A stretch of 21,361 nucleotides of DNA from Bacteroidales bacterium UBA1197 (GCA_002309995.1 DBYB01000018.1:2241-23601); one strand, 5' to 3'. Positions 1 to 6,919 are shown, numbered from the stretch's first letter. The notes: a model not told the origin generated them from the letters alone. Numbers and translations: made by a program.

Positions 1-65
1 ATGTCAGGCTGCGGCAGTGTCGTCCAGAGTCGCATATCCGGGACATGGTACCTGATCCCGAGCCT

Positions 66-132
66 CTATAAGGGTAACGCAGCACCGCCGTGGAAACTCC
101 GCGGTGCGTATTGTTTATCTTAACCCTTATAG
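66..132. repeat. Nested inverted repeat (outer 10 bp, inner 7 bp arms)
   Basis: The outer arms CTATAAGGGT (66-75) and ACCCTTATAG (123-132) are perfectly complementary. Inside them, GCACCGC (82-88) pairs with GCGGTGC (101-107), and GGA/TCC (92-94/98-100) can close the apex. The result is a long two-tier stem-loop overlapping the GTG start of the following ORF. The inner hairpin is followed by a weakly T-rich stretch, so it could end transcription from a gene left of the window. It could equally be an element boundary. The arms are seen directly; the role is inference. Confidence 0.5.
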
Positions 133-463
133 CGTTATGGATTATTCCGTTTCCTACCCCATGTATGTCAATCCGATGATTGACGCGAAGGCCCTATTTG
201 GCGCCGAAAAATACAATAACCTTTTAGACATAGCCAGAAAAAATGCCATAAACCAAGTTAGGGCTAAAGGCTTAGATGGAGATTATGCCGAAGGATTTAT
301 AGAAGGATATGTTGAAGGATATGTCGAAGGATATGTTGAAGGATATGTTGAAAGGTGTGTGGAATATCTGGACATGGCCAAAGCCATGCTTGCCGATGGT
401 ATAGCTCCAGAAAAGATAGCAAAATACACGCAAATATCCATTGAGGTGGAACTAGCACTCTAG
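104..463 (+). pseudogene. Rpn/PD-(D/E)XK transposase-like C-terminal remnant
   Basis: This 119-residue ORF begins at a GTG (104) or an ATG (137). Its C-terminal half resembles the tail of Rpn-family (YhgA-like, PDDEXK_2) recombination-promoting nucleases or putative transposases: a run of EGYV units followed by AKAMLADGIAPEKIAKYT, the usual 'mobile DNA by nuclease' family ending. The catalytic PD-(D/E)XK core (normally about 200 residues upstream) is absent, so this is most likely a decayed or domain-only copy. The DNA is visibly AT-richer than the rest of the window, in line with recent acquisition. It converges on the endonuclease lipoprotein gene, and the two share a bidirectional terminator. 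It might instead be a small free-standing protein that kept only the tail. The family call rests on tail similarity alone. Confidence 0.55.
290..349 (+). repeat. 12-bp in-frame tandem repeat encoding EGYV
   Basis: The unit GAAGGATATGTT occurs at 302-313, 314-325 (one change, final C), 326-337 and 338-349, preceded by a diverged unit at 290-301. Each unit adds four residues (EGYV), so copy number can change by slippage without a frameshift. Glu-Gly repeats of this sort are typical of the tails of Rpn-family proteins. Confidence 0.85.
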
Positions 464-494
464 TTATGTGTATACCATGTAAAAAGTACATACC

Positions 495-537
495 GAAAAC
501 GGAGCCATACCCAAGTCGGTGTGGCTCCGATGTTTTC
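495..537. terminator. Bidirectional intrinsic terminator
   Basis: GGAGCCATACC (501-511) pairs with GGTGTGGCTCC (518-528), 11 bp including one G-U wobble, around a 6-nt loop. A T-containing run follows on the plus strand (GATGTTTTC) and GTTTTCGG follows on the minus strand. It lies between the convergent Rpn-like ORF (+) and the endonuclease lipoprotein gene (-), so it can serve both. Confidence 0.75.
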
Positions 538-570
538 ACATTATTCAGAAGCGCAGTATGGGCCCTTCTA

Positions 571-2802
571 TTACGGATTTGCCGATCCGGTGGTGAACCA
601 GGTGGCGGTGGAGTTGGCTTCAGCGGCGTTTTCGAACTCGTCGGGGACCATGGCGAAGAAGTTGAAGCCGGCCCGCTGCTCTATGGCGTCAATGGTAGTG
701 ACATAAGCTGCATCGTAGTAGTTGCCGGTGTGGGCTTCGTTCGTGTACACAAAGGCAATGCCCTGGGCGCCAGTTACCTGACCTGAGCCGTTGAACGTGC
801 AACGCATAATGCACTTGTAGAAGTGCGAAGGGATGGGCACGTTCAGACTGCTAGAAGGCAACGTGGTAATAGTGTCCTCGTACAACACGCCGGTTATCAC
901 ATAAAGCATAGTCGTCCCCGAAGGGGTCATGGTCTTCACACGAGCTTCCAAAGTCGACCACACACCGCTGTTAAAGCTGTTCTGCCACTGCGGCGCCTGG
1001 TTGGTATAATAGAAGGTCTGGTCGTTGGCCTCGCGCGTGGTAAGCCTGTCGGCAGATGCGCACAGGTGCCCGCGGGCGTAGCCGTTGCCACCGTTGTAGT
1101 CGCTGGTGGAACCGCTGGACTGCCACGACGCAGGAATGGCGGGATCGTAACTGGTCTCCACGCTGAAGGAGCCTCTGCCGACCCCGTTGTTAGGGTAAGG
1201 GCCGTAATGCATTGCATAAGCCACCCAGACTGCGCAGCGCTTGTCCCTGTGCACGCACGAAGTGTAGTTACGCACTACCCTGCCATCGTACGCGAAGGTG
1301 TGGGTGACGACCTTGAGAGCGGTCTGCTCCAGGTCGAACTGGTACCAGGAAGTCTCCCCGAAGGTTTCTGTGCCGGAAGACGACCCCGTAACAGTGAGCG
1401 CCGGAATCTCGTAGCATCCCAGATAGGCGGTGCCGCCGGTCGGACCCGGATTGGGCGGCGTAGGAGGCGTGGGCGTAGATGAAGGCACGTAGGTTACCGA
1501 GACGGCGGTGACTTTCATATTCCCCGACATCATATTGAATGATACGGTCGAACCGGAAACAGCCTGCGGAACGCCGGAGGCAGGCCCGCCGAAGGTATAG
1601 GCGCTCGCAGAGGCGGAGGTCTTATCGTGCGTGACAGTCACCTCGCGCAGTTCGAACCCGGATGCAGCCGAAATCACGATATTGCCACCTCCTGCGGTGT
1701 ATAGGCGCCAGTCGCGGTTCGGGGCGGTTCCATACACCTTGCCGCTGTTGCCGGTGCCGGTGGTGGAAATGGTGATGACTTCGTCCATTATGAGAGACGG
1801 GACCACGGTGCCGTTGGACACGGAGCCCTGGCCCTGGGCGTCAAGCATCTCGTAAATCGTCTTGCTCACGGTTACGGCGCCCTCATTGCTCAGGGGCACG
1901 ATGTCCTTGCAGGTGCTCAGGTTGACTCCCAGGGAGCGTATCGACGAACGCTTGAAGGTCTGCTGCGACTTCAAAGGAAACCTGTACACCGCCCTGTCGG
2001 TAGATACGGAAACGGTGCCGCCGTAGGTGCCCGGAGCCAATATCATATAGACTTTGATGGCGTCGGCGGCTGCGGAATGAAGTTCCGGGGAGTTGGCCAC
2101 CGAAGTGGTGACGGCCGTTGCCGAATATCCGGAGATGGCCAGGGTCGAAGGATCGTAGATATTCACACCGGCCAGGTCAACACTGAAGCTACCGGCAATG
2201 GGCGCATCGGCGCTGAAACTCACGGACGTAATCTTCTCACCCGCGAACTCGGAGCTGCCGGCGTAGATGCGGAATTCGGCGACCGAGGCCATGTTGGCCA
2301 TACAGAGCTTTCCGCTGACGGGGTAAGTCATACTGTCGAGGGCGTCGGGTATGACGTACTTACCACCCACCATCGGCATAGCGTCAAAATCGAATACCAG
2401 GCCCGACTGCGACTGCTCCGCGGGTATGGACATCTTGGCCGAAAGGGTCTTGGTGTCGGCGCTGAAGGGATAGTAGGCATAGACCTCTTCCCCGCCCTTG
2501 AACTTCTTGTAGCCGTTGTACACCGCCACCGAGGCCGGAGAGCCGGGGGTGATAGTGGAACTGCCGGCCGTGAGGCTGCTGCCGGTCACCACCACGGTTC
2601 CCATACGGTCGTTGGTCTCCCACTGGGCGAAATAGCCGTTGGCGTCGGAATCGAGTATCGCCTTGGTCTCCTGATTCTCAATGGTAAGGATGAAGGGCTG
2701 AATGGGCTCAGAGACCTCCACTTCCAGGCCGGAGCACCCGGCCAGGGCCAGCGCCGCCGCTGCGACGGCGCTTATCTTCTTAAATAAGTCCGCCGTCTTC
2801 AT
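571..2802 (-). CDS. Secreted lipoprotein: fimbrillin-like domain fused to DNA/RNA non-specific endonuclease
   Basis: This 743-residue protein starts with a lipoprotein signal peptide: a charged start, a hydrophobic run and the lipobox LAGC, with Cys23 as the lipidation site. Residues about 25-297 look like a Bacteroidales fimbrillin-family (Mfa-like) beta domain. Residues about 300-437 form a second beta-rich module rich in Gly/Ser/Thr, and a Pro-rich linker follows at about 440-456. Residues about 457-743 resemble the DNA/RNA non-specific (NucA/Serratia-type) endonuclease family. The active-site segment reads YARGHLCASADR, with the expected general-base histidine at His579, followed by an N-rich segment with the PQxQN...W pattern that would supply the Mg-binding Asn. 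The first motif residue is Ala (Ala576) where the classical motif has Asp (DRGH). Probable role: a surface-anchored nuclease for extracellular nucleic acid scavenging or competition. It is downstream of, and overlaps, a small peptide gene and is probably translated from the same message. Family assignment is good; activity is inferred. Confidence 0.85.
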   Translation of the reverse strand: MKTADLFKKISAVAAAALALAGCSGLEVEVSEPIQPFILTIENQETKAILDSDANGYFAQWETNDRMGTVVVTGSSLTAGSSTITPGSPASVAVYNGYKKFKGGEEVYAYYPFSADTKTLSAKMSIPAEQSQSGLVFDFDAMPMVGGKYVIPDALDSMTYPVSGKLCMANMASVAEFRIYAGSSEFAGEKITSVSFSADAPIAGSFSVDLAGVNIYDPSTLAISGYSATAVTTSVANSPELHSAAADAIKVYMILAPGTYGGTVSVSTDRAVYRFPLKSQQTFKRSSIRSLGVNLSTCKDIVPLSNEGAVTVSKTIYEMLDAQGQGSVSNGTVVPSLIMDEVITISTTGTGNSGKVYGTAPNRDWRLYTAGGGNIVISAASGFELREVTVTHDKTSASASAYTFGGPASGVPQAVSGSTVSFNMMSGNMKVTAVSVTYVPSSTPTPPTPPNPGPTGGTAYLGCYEIPALTVTGSSSGTETFGETSWYQFDLEQTALKVVTHTFAYDGRVVRNYTSCVHRDKRCAVWVAYAMHYGPYPNNGVGRGSFSVETSYDPAIPASWQSSGSTSDYNGGNGYARGHLCASADRLTTREANDQTFYYTNQAPQWQNSFNSGVWSTLEARVKTMTPSGTTMLYVITGVLYEDTITTLPSSSLNVPIPSHFYKCIMRCTFNGSGQVTGAQGIAFVYTNEAHTGNYYDAAYVTTIDAIEQRAGFNFFAMVPDEFENAAEANSTATWFTTGSANP

Positions 2803-2911
2803 AATCTATGTATTCTGAATTGTTGTCGGAATTGTAGCTGTATGCGAGCATATCATAACTCACATACGCCTGAATCTCCGCCTCGGGGGGCGTGTAACGC
2901 AATCTGTACAT
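2780..2911 (-). CDS. 43-residue peptide overlapping the endonuclease lipoprotein gene
   Basis: From the ATG at 2909-2911 this frame reads 43 residues. It begins MYRLRYTPPEAEI, then has a Tyr/Asp/Asn-rich stretch and ends in YEDGGLI. It resembles the short Bacteroidales peptides with a [K/R]YxxPE[A/V]E[I/V] start and an acidic/Gly-rich end that often sit directly upstream of fimbrillin-like lipoprotein genes; I recall this pattern rather than having searched for it. Its ATG lies about 24 nt after a TAATTTTG promoter box, so it is the first gene of the message. Its stop (2780-2782) falls inside the lipoprotein gene, a 23-bp overlap in another frame that suggests translational coupling. A longer in-frame start at 2998 exists but lies upstream of the promoter and terminator and is rejected. 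The function is unknown; no signal peptide or membrane segment is seen. Confidence 0.55.
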   Translation of the reverse strand: MYRLRYTPPEAEIQAYVSYDMLAYSYNSDNNSEYIDYEDGGLI

Positions 2912-2934
2912 AAAAATGGCTTTGCTTGCAATCC

Positions 2935-2942
2935 CAAAATTA
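2935..2942 (-). promoter_or_regulatory. Bacteroidota -7 box for the peptide/endonuclease unit
   Basis: TAATTTTG on the minus strand matches TAnnTTTG. It sits about 24 nt upstream of the small peptide ATG and just after the rpmE2 terminator. A TTTG at the end of the terminator T-run is only 14 nt further upstream, shorter than the usual spacing of about 19-20, so the -33 element is uncertain. Confidence 0.55.
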
Positions 2943-2957
2943 GGAATAATTCCACAC

Positions 2958-2995
2958 AAAAAAAAGAGACCGGCCCGATTGGGGTCTGCCTCTTT
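2958..2995 (-). terminator. Intrinsic terminator of rpmE2
   Basis: On the minus strand AGACC (2987-2983) pairs with GGTCT (2971-2967), with possible extra C/G pairs in the loop and a bulged AAAG/CTTT extension. Eight T residues follow immediately (2965-2958). It is 24-60 nt beyond the L31 stop codon. Confidence 0.85.
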
Positions 2996-3018
2996 CAACC
3001 TATAATCTTCACAAGCAA

Positions 3019-3270
3019 TTATTTCTTGCGGGACTTGTAACGCTGGTAGAACTGGTCCACACGGCCGGCGGTGTCGACGATCTTCATCTTGCCGGTGTAG
3101 AAAGGGTGAGATGTGTTGGAAATCTCAAGCTTCACGAGAGGATATTCAACGCCCTCAATAGTTATCGTCTCCTTGGTGTTGGCGCAACTGCGGGTGATGA
3201 ACACGTCTTCGTTGGACATATCCTTGAAAGCTACAAGTCGGTAGGTTTCGGGATGGATTCCTTCTTTCAT
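3019..3270 (-). CDS. rpmE2: 50S ribosomal protein L31, type B
   Basis: An 83-residue protein starting MKEGIHPETYRLVAFKDMS, with the conserved VEYPLVKLEISNTSHPFYTGK core and a basic tail (YKSRKK). The Cys residues of the zinc-binding type A form are missing: the only Cys lies in TRSCANTKETI and there is no CxxC pair. This is the zinc-independent type B paralogue, about the normal length. It is part of the central protuberance and intersubunit bridge of the 50S subunit. It has its own consensus promoter and terminator, so it is a single-gene transcript. Confidence 0.96.
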   Translation of the reverse strand: MKEGIHPETYRLVAFKDMSNEDVFITRSCANTKETITIEGVEYPLVKLEISNTSHPFYTGKMKIVDTAGRVDQFYQRYKSRKK

Positions 3271-3295
3271 AAAACTAGTTTTAAAAAATCGGCCG

Positions 3296-3325
3296 CAAAG
3301 ATAATGATTATTTGCGAATTTACAA
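3296..3325 (-). promoter_or_regulatory. rpmE2 promoter
   Basis: Minus-strand TATCTTTG (3303-3296) is a full TAnnTTTG match, with TTG (3325-3323) 19 nt upstream, the standard -33/-7 layout. The ATG is about 25 nt downstream of the -7 box, leaving a short, A/T-rich leader. Confidence 0.8.
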
Positions 3326-3425
3326 GCGTGTTACGGAAGGATTTGCGTAGTCTTCACCAGTTCCATCGCCATATCCCTGCTGACGATATACTTGGGAATG
3401 TCGTTCTTTTTCCTATGTAAATCGG

Positions 3426-4484
3426 TTATTTGATTCTGTACGGGGCGTCTTCGTAGAGCAGGAAACGCTTTGCCTTGCGAATCCACTTCTGCTCCTCGAG
3501 TTTAACGTGTTCCTGTACTATGTCGAAGGTGATTCCGCCACGCAGGTATTCGGTGATGACGGGATCGTTGATGCGCGCGAGCAGTTCCGGGGTAATCTCG
3601 AAGCGGGAATCCCGGTCGGCTATCCAGCGCATCAGCTGGACGGTATGCAGCAGCGAGTGGTACTGCGCGCCAGGCAGGAGGATGATTTGCCACCCGTGGC
3701 AGACCTCGCAGGCGTACATTCCATACGACGGCACGAACGAGCAGGGGCGCATAAGCACGCCCTGCGGGCTCGGGGGGATGGAGGCGTTGCTGAGGTAAGG
3801 CGCGCCAACGTACTCGTAGGGGCGTGCGGTGCCGATGCCTGCGGTGACGGAGGTGGCGCTCCAGAGGCCGCCGCCGCTGTACATATCGCAGGTGAAGAGG
3901 CCGGGGATATCCGGTGCCGGAGGTATGGTCCACGGCAGCAGGTCCTTGCCCACTTCCCCCGCCAGAGCAGAGATGATGTGGAGCGGGAACTTCGCGCCTA
4001 TCTCGGAGCACCAGAGGTTGCACAGCTCCGCCAGCGTAAGTCCATGGCGATGAGCCACTTTAGGTGTCCACGACTCGGGCTCCAGAACGGGAATCGTACC
4101 TTCTACCACGCGGCCTGCGGGGTTGATATGGTCAACTATATAGATTGACGGGCCTTCCTCCATACGCGCCCGGAAACTCAGCAGGCGCAGCACGTCGCGG
4201 GTGTATCCGAAATACCGCGAACCGACGTCCTGAATCTCCACCACCACGGCATCGAGGCCTTCCAAATCTGCGGCGCTGAAGTCTATATGGCCTGATTCGG
4301 ATCCGAATTCCGCACCTGAGGGGCCGAATACGCGCACCAGATTCCCCCTCTGACGGAAAAGGTCGCAGAGGTAGGAACGGCTGGCGCTGTCCCAGCAGTT
4401 GGGGGTGCAAAAACAGGCCACGCGGCCCTCAGTGAGGCTGCGGTCGAGCTGCTCCCCTATCGGCGTGGTACGGAAGCTAAACAT
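3426..4484 (-). CDS. Divergent DUF1343 / NamZ-like protein, no signal peptide
   Basis: I place the start at the ATG at 4482-4484 (protein begins MFSFRTTPIGEQL, 352 residues). A longer frame to 4631 exists, but its extra 49 residues are Pro/Arg-rich out-of-frame glmM sequence. The start overlaps the glmM stop by 8 bp (ATGTTTAG). Conserved DUF1343 features are visible in order: EIQDVGSRYFGYT (family IQDVGxRxYTY), NPAGRVVEGT (family NPLGGxxVEG), HRHGLTLAEL (family RHGMTxGEL), PDIPG, and TARPYEYVGAPYL (family TTKPFExIGAPW). The family includes exo-beta-N-acetylmuramidase NamZ, which removes terminal MurNAc from peptidoglycan fragments. The N-terminal PEHG motif is replaced by GPSGAEFG and the following segment is shortened, so ordinary NamZ activity is doubtful. 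It has no secretion signal, so it is probably cytosolic. The coupling to glmM suggests a role in amino-sugar metabolism. Family confidence is good; function is open. Confidence 0.8.
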   Translation of the reverse strand: MFSFRTTPIGEQLDRSLTEGRVACFCTPNCWDSASRSYLCDLFRQRGNLVRVFGPSGAEFGSESGHIDFSAADLEGLDAVVVEIQDVGSRYFGYTRDVLRLLSFRARMEEGPSIYIVDHINPAGRVVEGTIPVLEPESWTPKVAHRHGLTLAELCNLWCSEIGAKFPLHIISALAGEVGKDLLPWTIPPAPDIPGLFTCDMYSGGGLWSATSVTAGIGTARPYEYVGAPYLSNASIPPSPQGVLMRPCSFVPSYGMYACEVCHGWQIILLPGAQYHSLLHTVQLMRWIADRDSRFEITPELLARINDPVITEYLRGGITFDIVQEHVKLEEQKWIRKAKRFLLYEDAPYRIK

Positions 4485-5895
4485 TGCCGATGATGCTCTG
4501 GGCAAGGGCCACCACTTCGGCGGCCAGTGCCTCTGCAGCCTCGGCGGTCGGGGCCTCGGAATAGATGCGGATGATGGGCTCGGTGTTCGAGCGGCGCAGG
4601 TGTACCCATCTGCGGCTGGCCTCGAAATCAATCTTCACGCCATCTATGGTGTTGACCTTCTCGTCCTTGTAGTGCTCCTTCATCGCGTTCAGGATGCGGT
4701 CGATAAGGGCGCTGTCGCTCAGGTCGATGCGGTTCTTGGCGATGAAGTACTGCGGGAGCGTTGCCTTGTAGGCGCTGGCACTCATCTTCTTATGGGCAAG
4801 CTGGCTGAGGAACAGGGCCACTCCGACCATAGCGTCGCGGCCGCAGTGCGAGGCGGGATAGATGACGCCGCCGTTACCCTCGCCGCCGATGAGGGCGCCC
4901 ACCTTGTGCATCAGCGTGGTTACGTTGACCTCGCCGACGGCCGATGCGTAATAGGTGCCGCCGTGGGCCTCGGTGACGTCGCGCAGGGCGCGGCTGCTGC
5001 TGAGGTTGGACACGGTCGCGAGCGGCTTGACGCCACGCTTAACGGCATCATCGAGCAGGTAGTCGGCAACGCTCACGAGGGTGTATTCCTCAACGAAGGG
5101 CTCGCCGTTCTCGCAGATGAAGGCCAGACGGTCAACATCCGGATCGACGCTCACGCCCAGGTCGGCCTTCTCCTTCACTACTGTCTCGCTTAGCTCGACG
5201 AGGTTCTTCGGAAGCGGCTCGGGGTTGTGGGCGAAGTCGCCAGTCGGGTCGCCATTGAGGGTTATACATTTGACGCCCAAGCGCCCCAGCAGGCGCGGCA
5301 TAATGATTCCGCCCACGGAATTGATGGCATCCAGCACCACCGTGAAGCCGGCGGCGCGAATGGCCTCTGCATCGACCGCCTCCAGTTTGAGTACGGCATC
5401 GATGTGCTCGTCGGTGAAATCGTGATCTTCGATTACGCCCAGGTCGTCAACGGGTGCAAAGTCGAAGTCGCCGCTCTCGGCGCAATCCAGTATGGCCTGG
5501 CCCTGCACCGCGGTGAGGAACTCGCCGTGCTCGTTCAGGAGCTTGAGGGCGTTCCACTGGCGCGGGTTGTGGCTGGCGGTGATGATTATGCCGCCGTCGG
5601 CGTTGCTGAAGGTGACGGCCAGTTCGGTGGTCGGCGTGCTGGCGAAGCCGCAGCGTACCACATCGACGCCACAGGCAATCAGTGTGCCTATCACCAGCTG
5701 CTCCACCATCTCGCCGCTGAGGCGGGCGTCGCGGCCCACTACCACTTTATAACGGTCGCCGAAGGGCTGCTTGCGTTCCTTCAGGCATTTGCAGTATGCG
5801 TAGGTGAATTTTACGATATCAACGGGGGTAAGATTGTCCCCTACAGGGCCTCCGATGGTTCCGCGGATGCCGGAAATTGATTTGATAAGTGCCAT
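4477..5895 (-). CDS. glmM: Phosphoglucosamine mutase
   Basis: A 472-residue alpha-D-phosphohexomutase. It begins MALIKSISGIRGTIGG, the usual Bacteroidota GlmM start. The phosphoserine loop is TASHNP with Ser108, and the Mg-binding loop is DPDVDR with Asp251, Asp253 and Asp255. A GGEGNGGV sugar-specificity loop follows, and a C-terminal phosphate-binding loop RRSNTEP with Ser436. It converts glucosamine-6-phosphate to glucosamine-1-phosphate, the precursor of UDP-GlcNAc for peptidoglycan and lipopolysaccharide. The Asn in SNTEP (instead of Gly in SGTEP) and the N-containing sugar loop argue for GlmM over a generic phosphomannomutase. It has its own promoter and is co-transcribed with the DUF1343 gene that overlaps its stop. 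Confidence 0.93.
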   Translation of the reverse strand: MALIKSISGIRGTIGGPVGDNLTPVDIVKFTYAYCKCLKERKQPFGDRYKVVVGRDARLSGEMVEQLVIGTLIACGVDVVRCGFASTPTTELAVTFSNADGGIIITASHNPRQWNALKLLNEHGEFLTAVQGQAILDCAESGDFDFAPVDDLGVIEDHDFTDEHIDAVLKLEAVDAEAIRAAGFTVVLDAINSVGGIIMPRLLGRLGVKCITLNGDPTGDFAHNPEPLPKNLVELSETVVKEKADLGVSVDPDVDRLAFICENGEPFVEEYTLVSVADYLLDDAVKRGVKPLATVSNLSSSRALRDVTEAHGGTYYASAVGEVNVTTLMHKVGALIGGEGNGGVIYPASHCGRDAMVGVALFLSQLAHKKMSASAYKATLPQYFIAKNRIDLSDSALIDRILNAMKEHYKDEKVNTIDGVKIDFEASRRWVHLRRSNTEPIIRIYSEAPTAEAAEALAAEVVALAQSIIGNV

Positions 5896-5912
5896 ATATT
5901 ATGCGGTTTGCA

Positions 5913-5947
5913 CAAATGTAACGATTATTGCTCAACTATACAATAAT
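5913..5947 (-). promoter_or_regulatory. glmM promoter with embedded palindrome
   Basis: Minus-strand TACATTTG (5920-5913) matches TAnnTTTG, and TTG (5943-5941) lies 20 nt upstream. The leader to the glmM ATG is about 10-17 nt. The inverted repeat ATTATTG (5924-5930) / CAATAAT (5941-5947), with 10 nt between arms, covers the -33 element and the spacer. It could be an operator, or a weak leftover hairpin of the upstream phosphodiesterase gene. No T-run follows, so a terminator is less likely. Confidence 0.7.
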
Positions 5948-5950
5948 GAT

Positions 5951-6919
5951 TTACAGGCGGCCAAGGCTGTGGCGGCCCTGCTTCTTCAGCCAGGGGATGA
6001 GCAGCGACGGGCGGTCGGTCTGGATCATCGAGACGCCCGCATCCAGATACTGCTGATACACCTTGCCGGGGTCTTCGGCCACGTAGGCGGCGTCATCGTC
6101 ATTGCCGTCGCCTCCGCAAAGGCTCGCCCAGATGGTGTTCACCCATATCTTAGAGCCCTGGGCCAATATCTTATGGCAGGCGTCTTCGAATGCGCCGTCG
6201 TCGTTATTCTGCCAGCAGACCTCGTAGGCCAGGGGCACGACGCCCTGCTCCAGGTAGGAGTTGAGCAGAGCGATGCCTTTCGGCTTCTGGATATCCACGA
6301 TGGGCATATACATCATATTGTGCTCGTAGGCTGCTTCGTGCGCGGCGACCACCTCGATGGGCTTCTTGCCCTTGATGAGGACCTGGTCGGTCACACCGAG
6401 TTCCTCGGTGATAGCCAGCACCTGGTCGTAGAACTCGTAGCCCTGGTCCACGTTCACGCAGATACGGTCCTTGCAGCACTCCAGAGCCTCGCGGAGCGTC
6501 GGCATATGAAGGGTATCTATCGCCACGCCGTGTGCCCGCTTGAGGCTGAGGCGCTGTATCTCCTCGTAGGTGAGATCCTTGACTTTCGCGCTCTTGCCGG
6601 GCTCGCCCTTGAACACGACGCTGAAGTTGGTGCAACGCTTTACGTCCGCATCGTGGCTGAGCACGAGCACGGAGTCGGACGTCATCTTGAGGTCGAGTTC
6701 CATAATGTCCGCGCCCATTCGGATAATGCTCTCGATGGCCGGGATGGAGTTCTCAGGGAAGTTGCGCCAGTCGCCGCGGTGGCAGGCAACCACCACGTAC
6801 TTTGAATCCGGATTGTGAATCTGCGCGGCAATAGCATCCGCCCTGTTGGCATATTCACTCTTGCCGTAGGAACACGCTGCAGCGACGAACGCCAGCGCGA
6901 TGATAAGAATCTTTTTCAT
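5951..6919 (-). CDS. Glycerophosphodiester phosphodiesterase lipoprotein
   Basis: A 322-residue protein with a lipoprotein signal (LAFVAAAC, Cys16), so it is likely anchored in the envelope. The GDPD TIM-barrel signature is clear: the HRGD motif at 47-50, PENS at 55-58, then the metal-binding pair in MELDLKMT (Glu74, Asp76) and SHD with His89. It hydrolyses glycerophosphodiesters to glycerol-3-phosphate and an alcohol, in phospholipid turnover or scavenging. The length is typical for Bacteroidota periplasmic GDPDs. Its ATG shares one base with the stop of the upstream M20 peptidase gene (TAATG), so the two are translationally coupled. Confidence 0.92.
   Translation of the reverse strand: MKKILIIALAFVAAACSYGKSEYANRADAIAAQIHNPDSKYVVVACHRGDWRNFPENSIPAIESIIRMGADIMELDLKMTSDSVLVLSHDADVKRCTNFSVVFKGEPGKSAKVKDLTYEEIQRLSLKRAHGVAIDTLHMPTLREALECCKDRICVNVDQGYEFYDQVLAITEELGVTDQVLIKGKKPIEVVAAHEAAYEHNMMYMPIVDIQKPKGIALLNSYLEQGVVPLAYEVCWQNNDDGAFEDACHKILAQGSKIWVNTIWASLCGGDGNDDDAAYVAEDPGKVYQQYLDAGVSMIQTDRPSLLIPWLKKQGRHSLGRL

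Noticed and set aside
1..123. Coding frame at the left edge
   Set aside because: Several frames stay open for 40 codons or fewer and none gives a recognisable protein. One frame stopping at 69-71 might be the end of a gene outside the window, but I cannot support it.
66..132. tRNA or integron attC site
   Set aside because: There is no cloverleaf or T-arm consensus, and the arms do not end in the attC core sequences.
2780..2998. 72-residue version of the small peptide
   Set aside because: It would start inside the rpmE2 terminator and upstream of the mapped-looking promoter box. Only the part from the ATG at 2911 resembles the peptide family.
4485..4631. Extended N-terminus of the DUF1343 protein
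   Set aside because: The 49 extra residues are Pro/Arg-rich, lie fully within glmM in another frame, and are not DUF1343-like. The ATG at 4484 gives the normal overlapping start.
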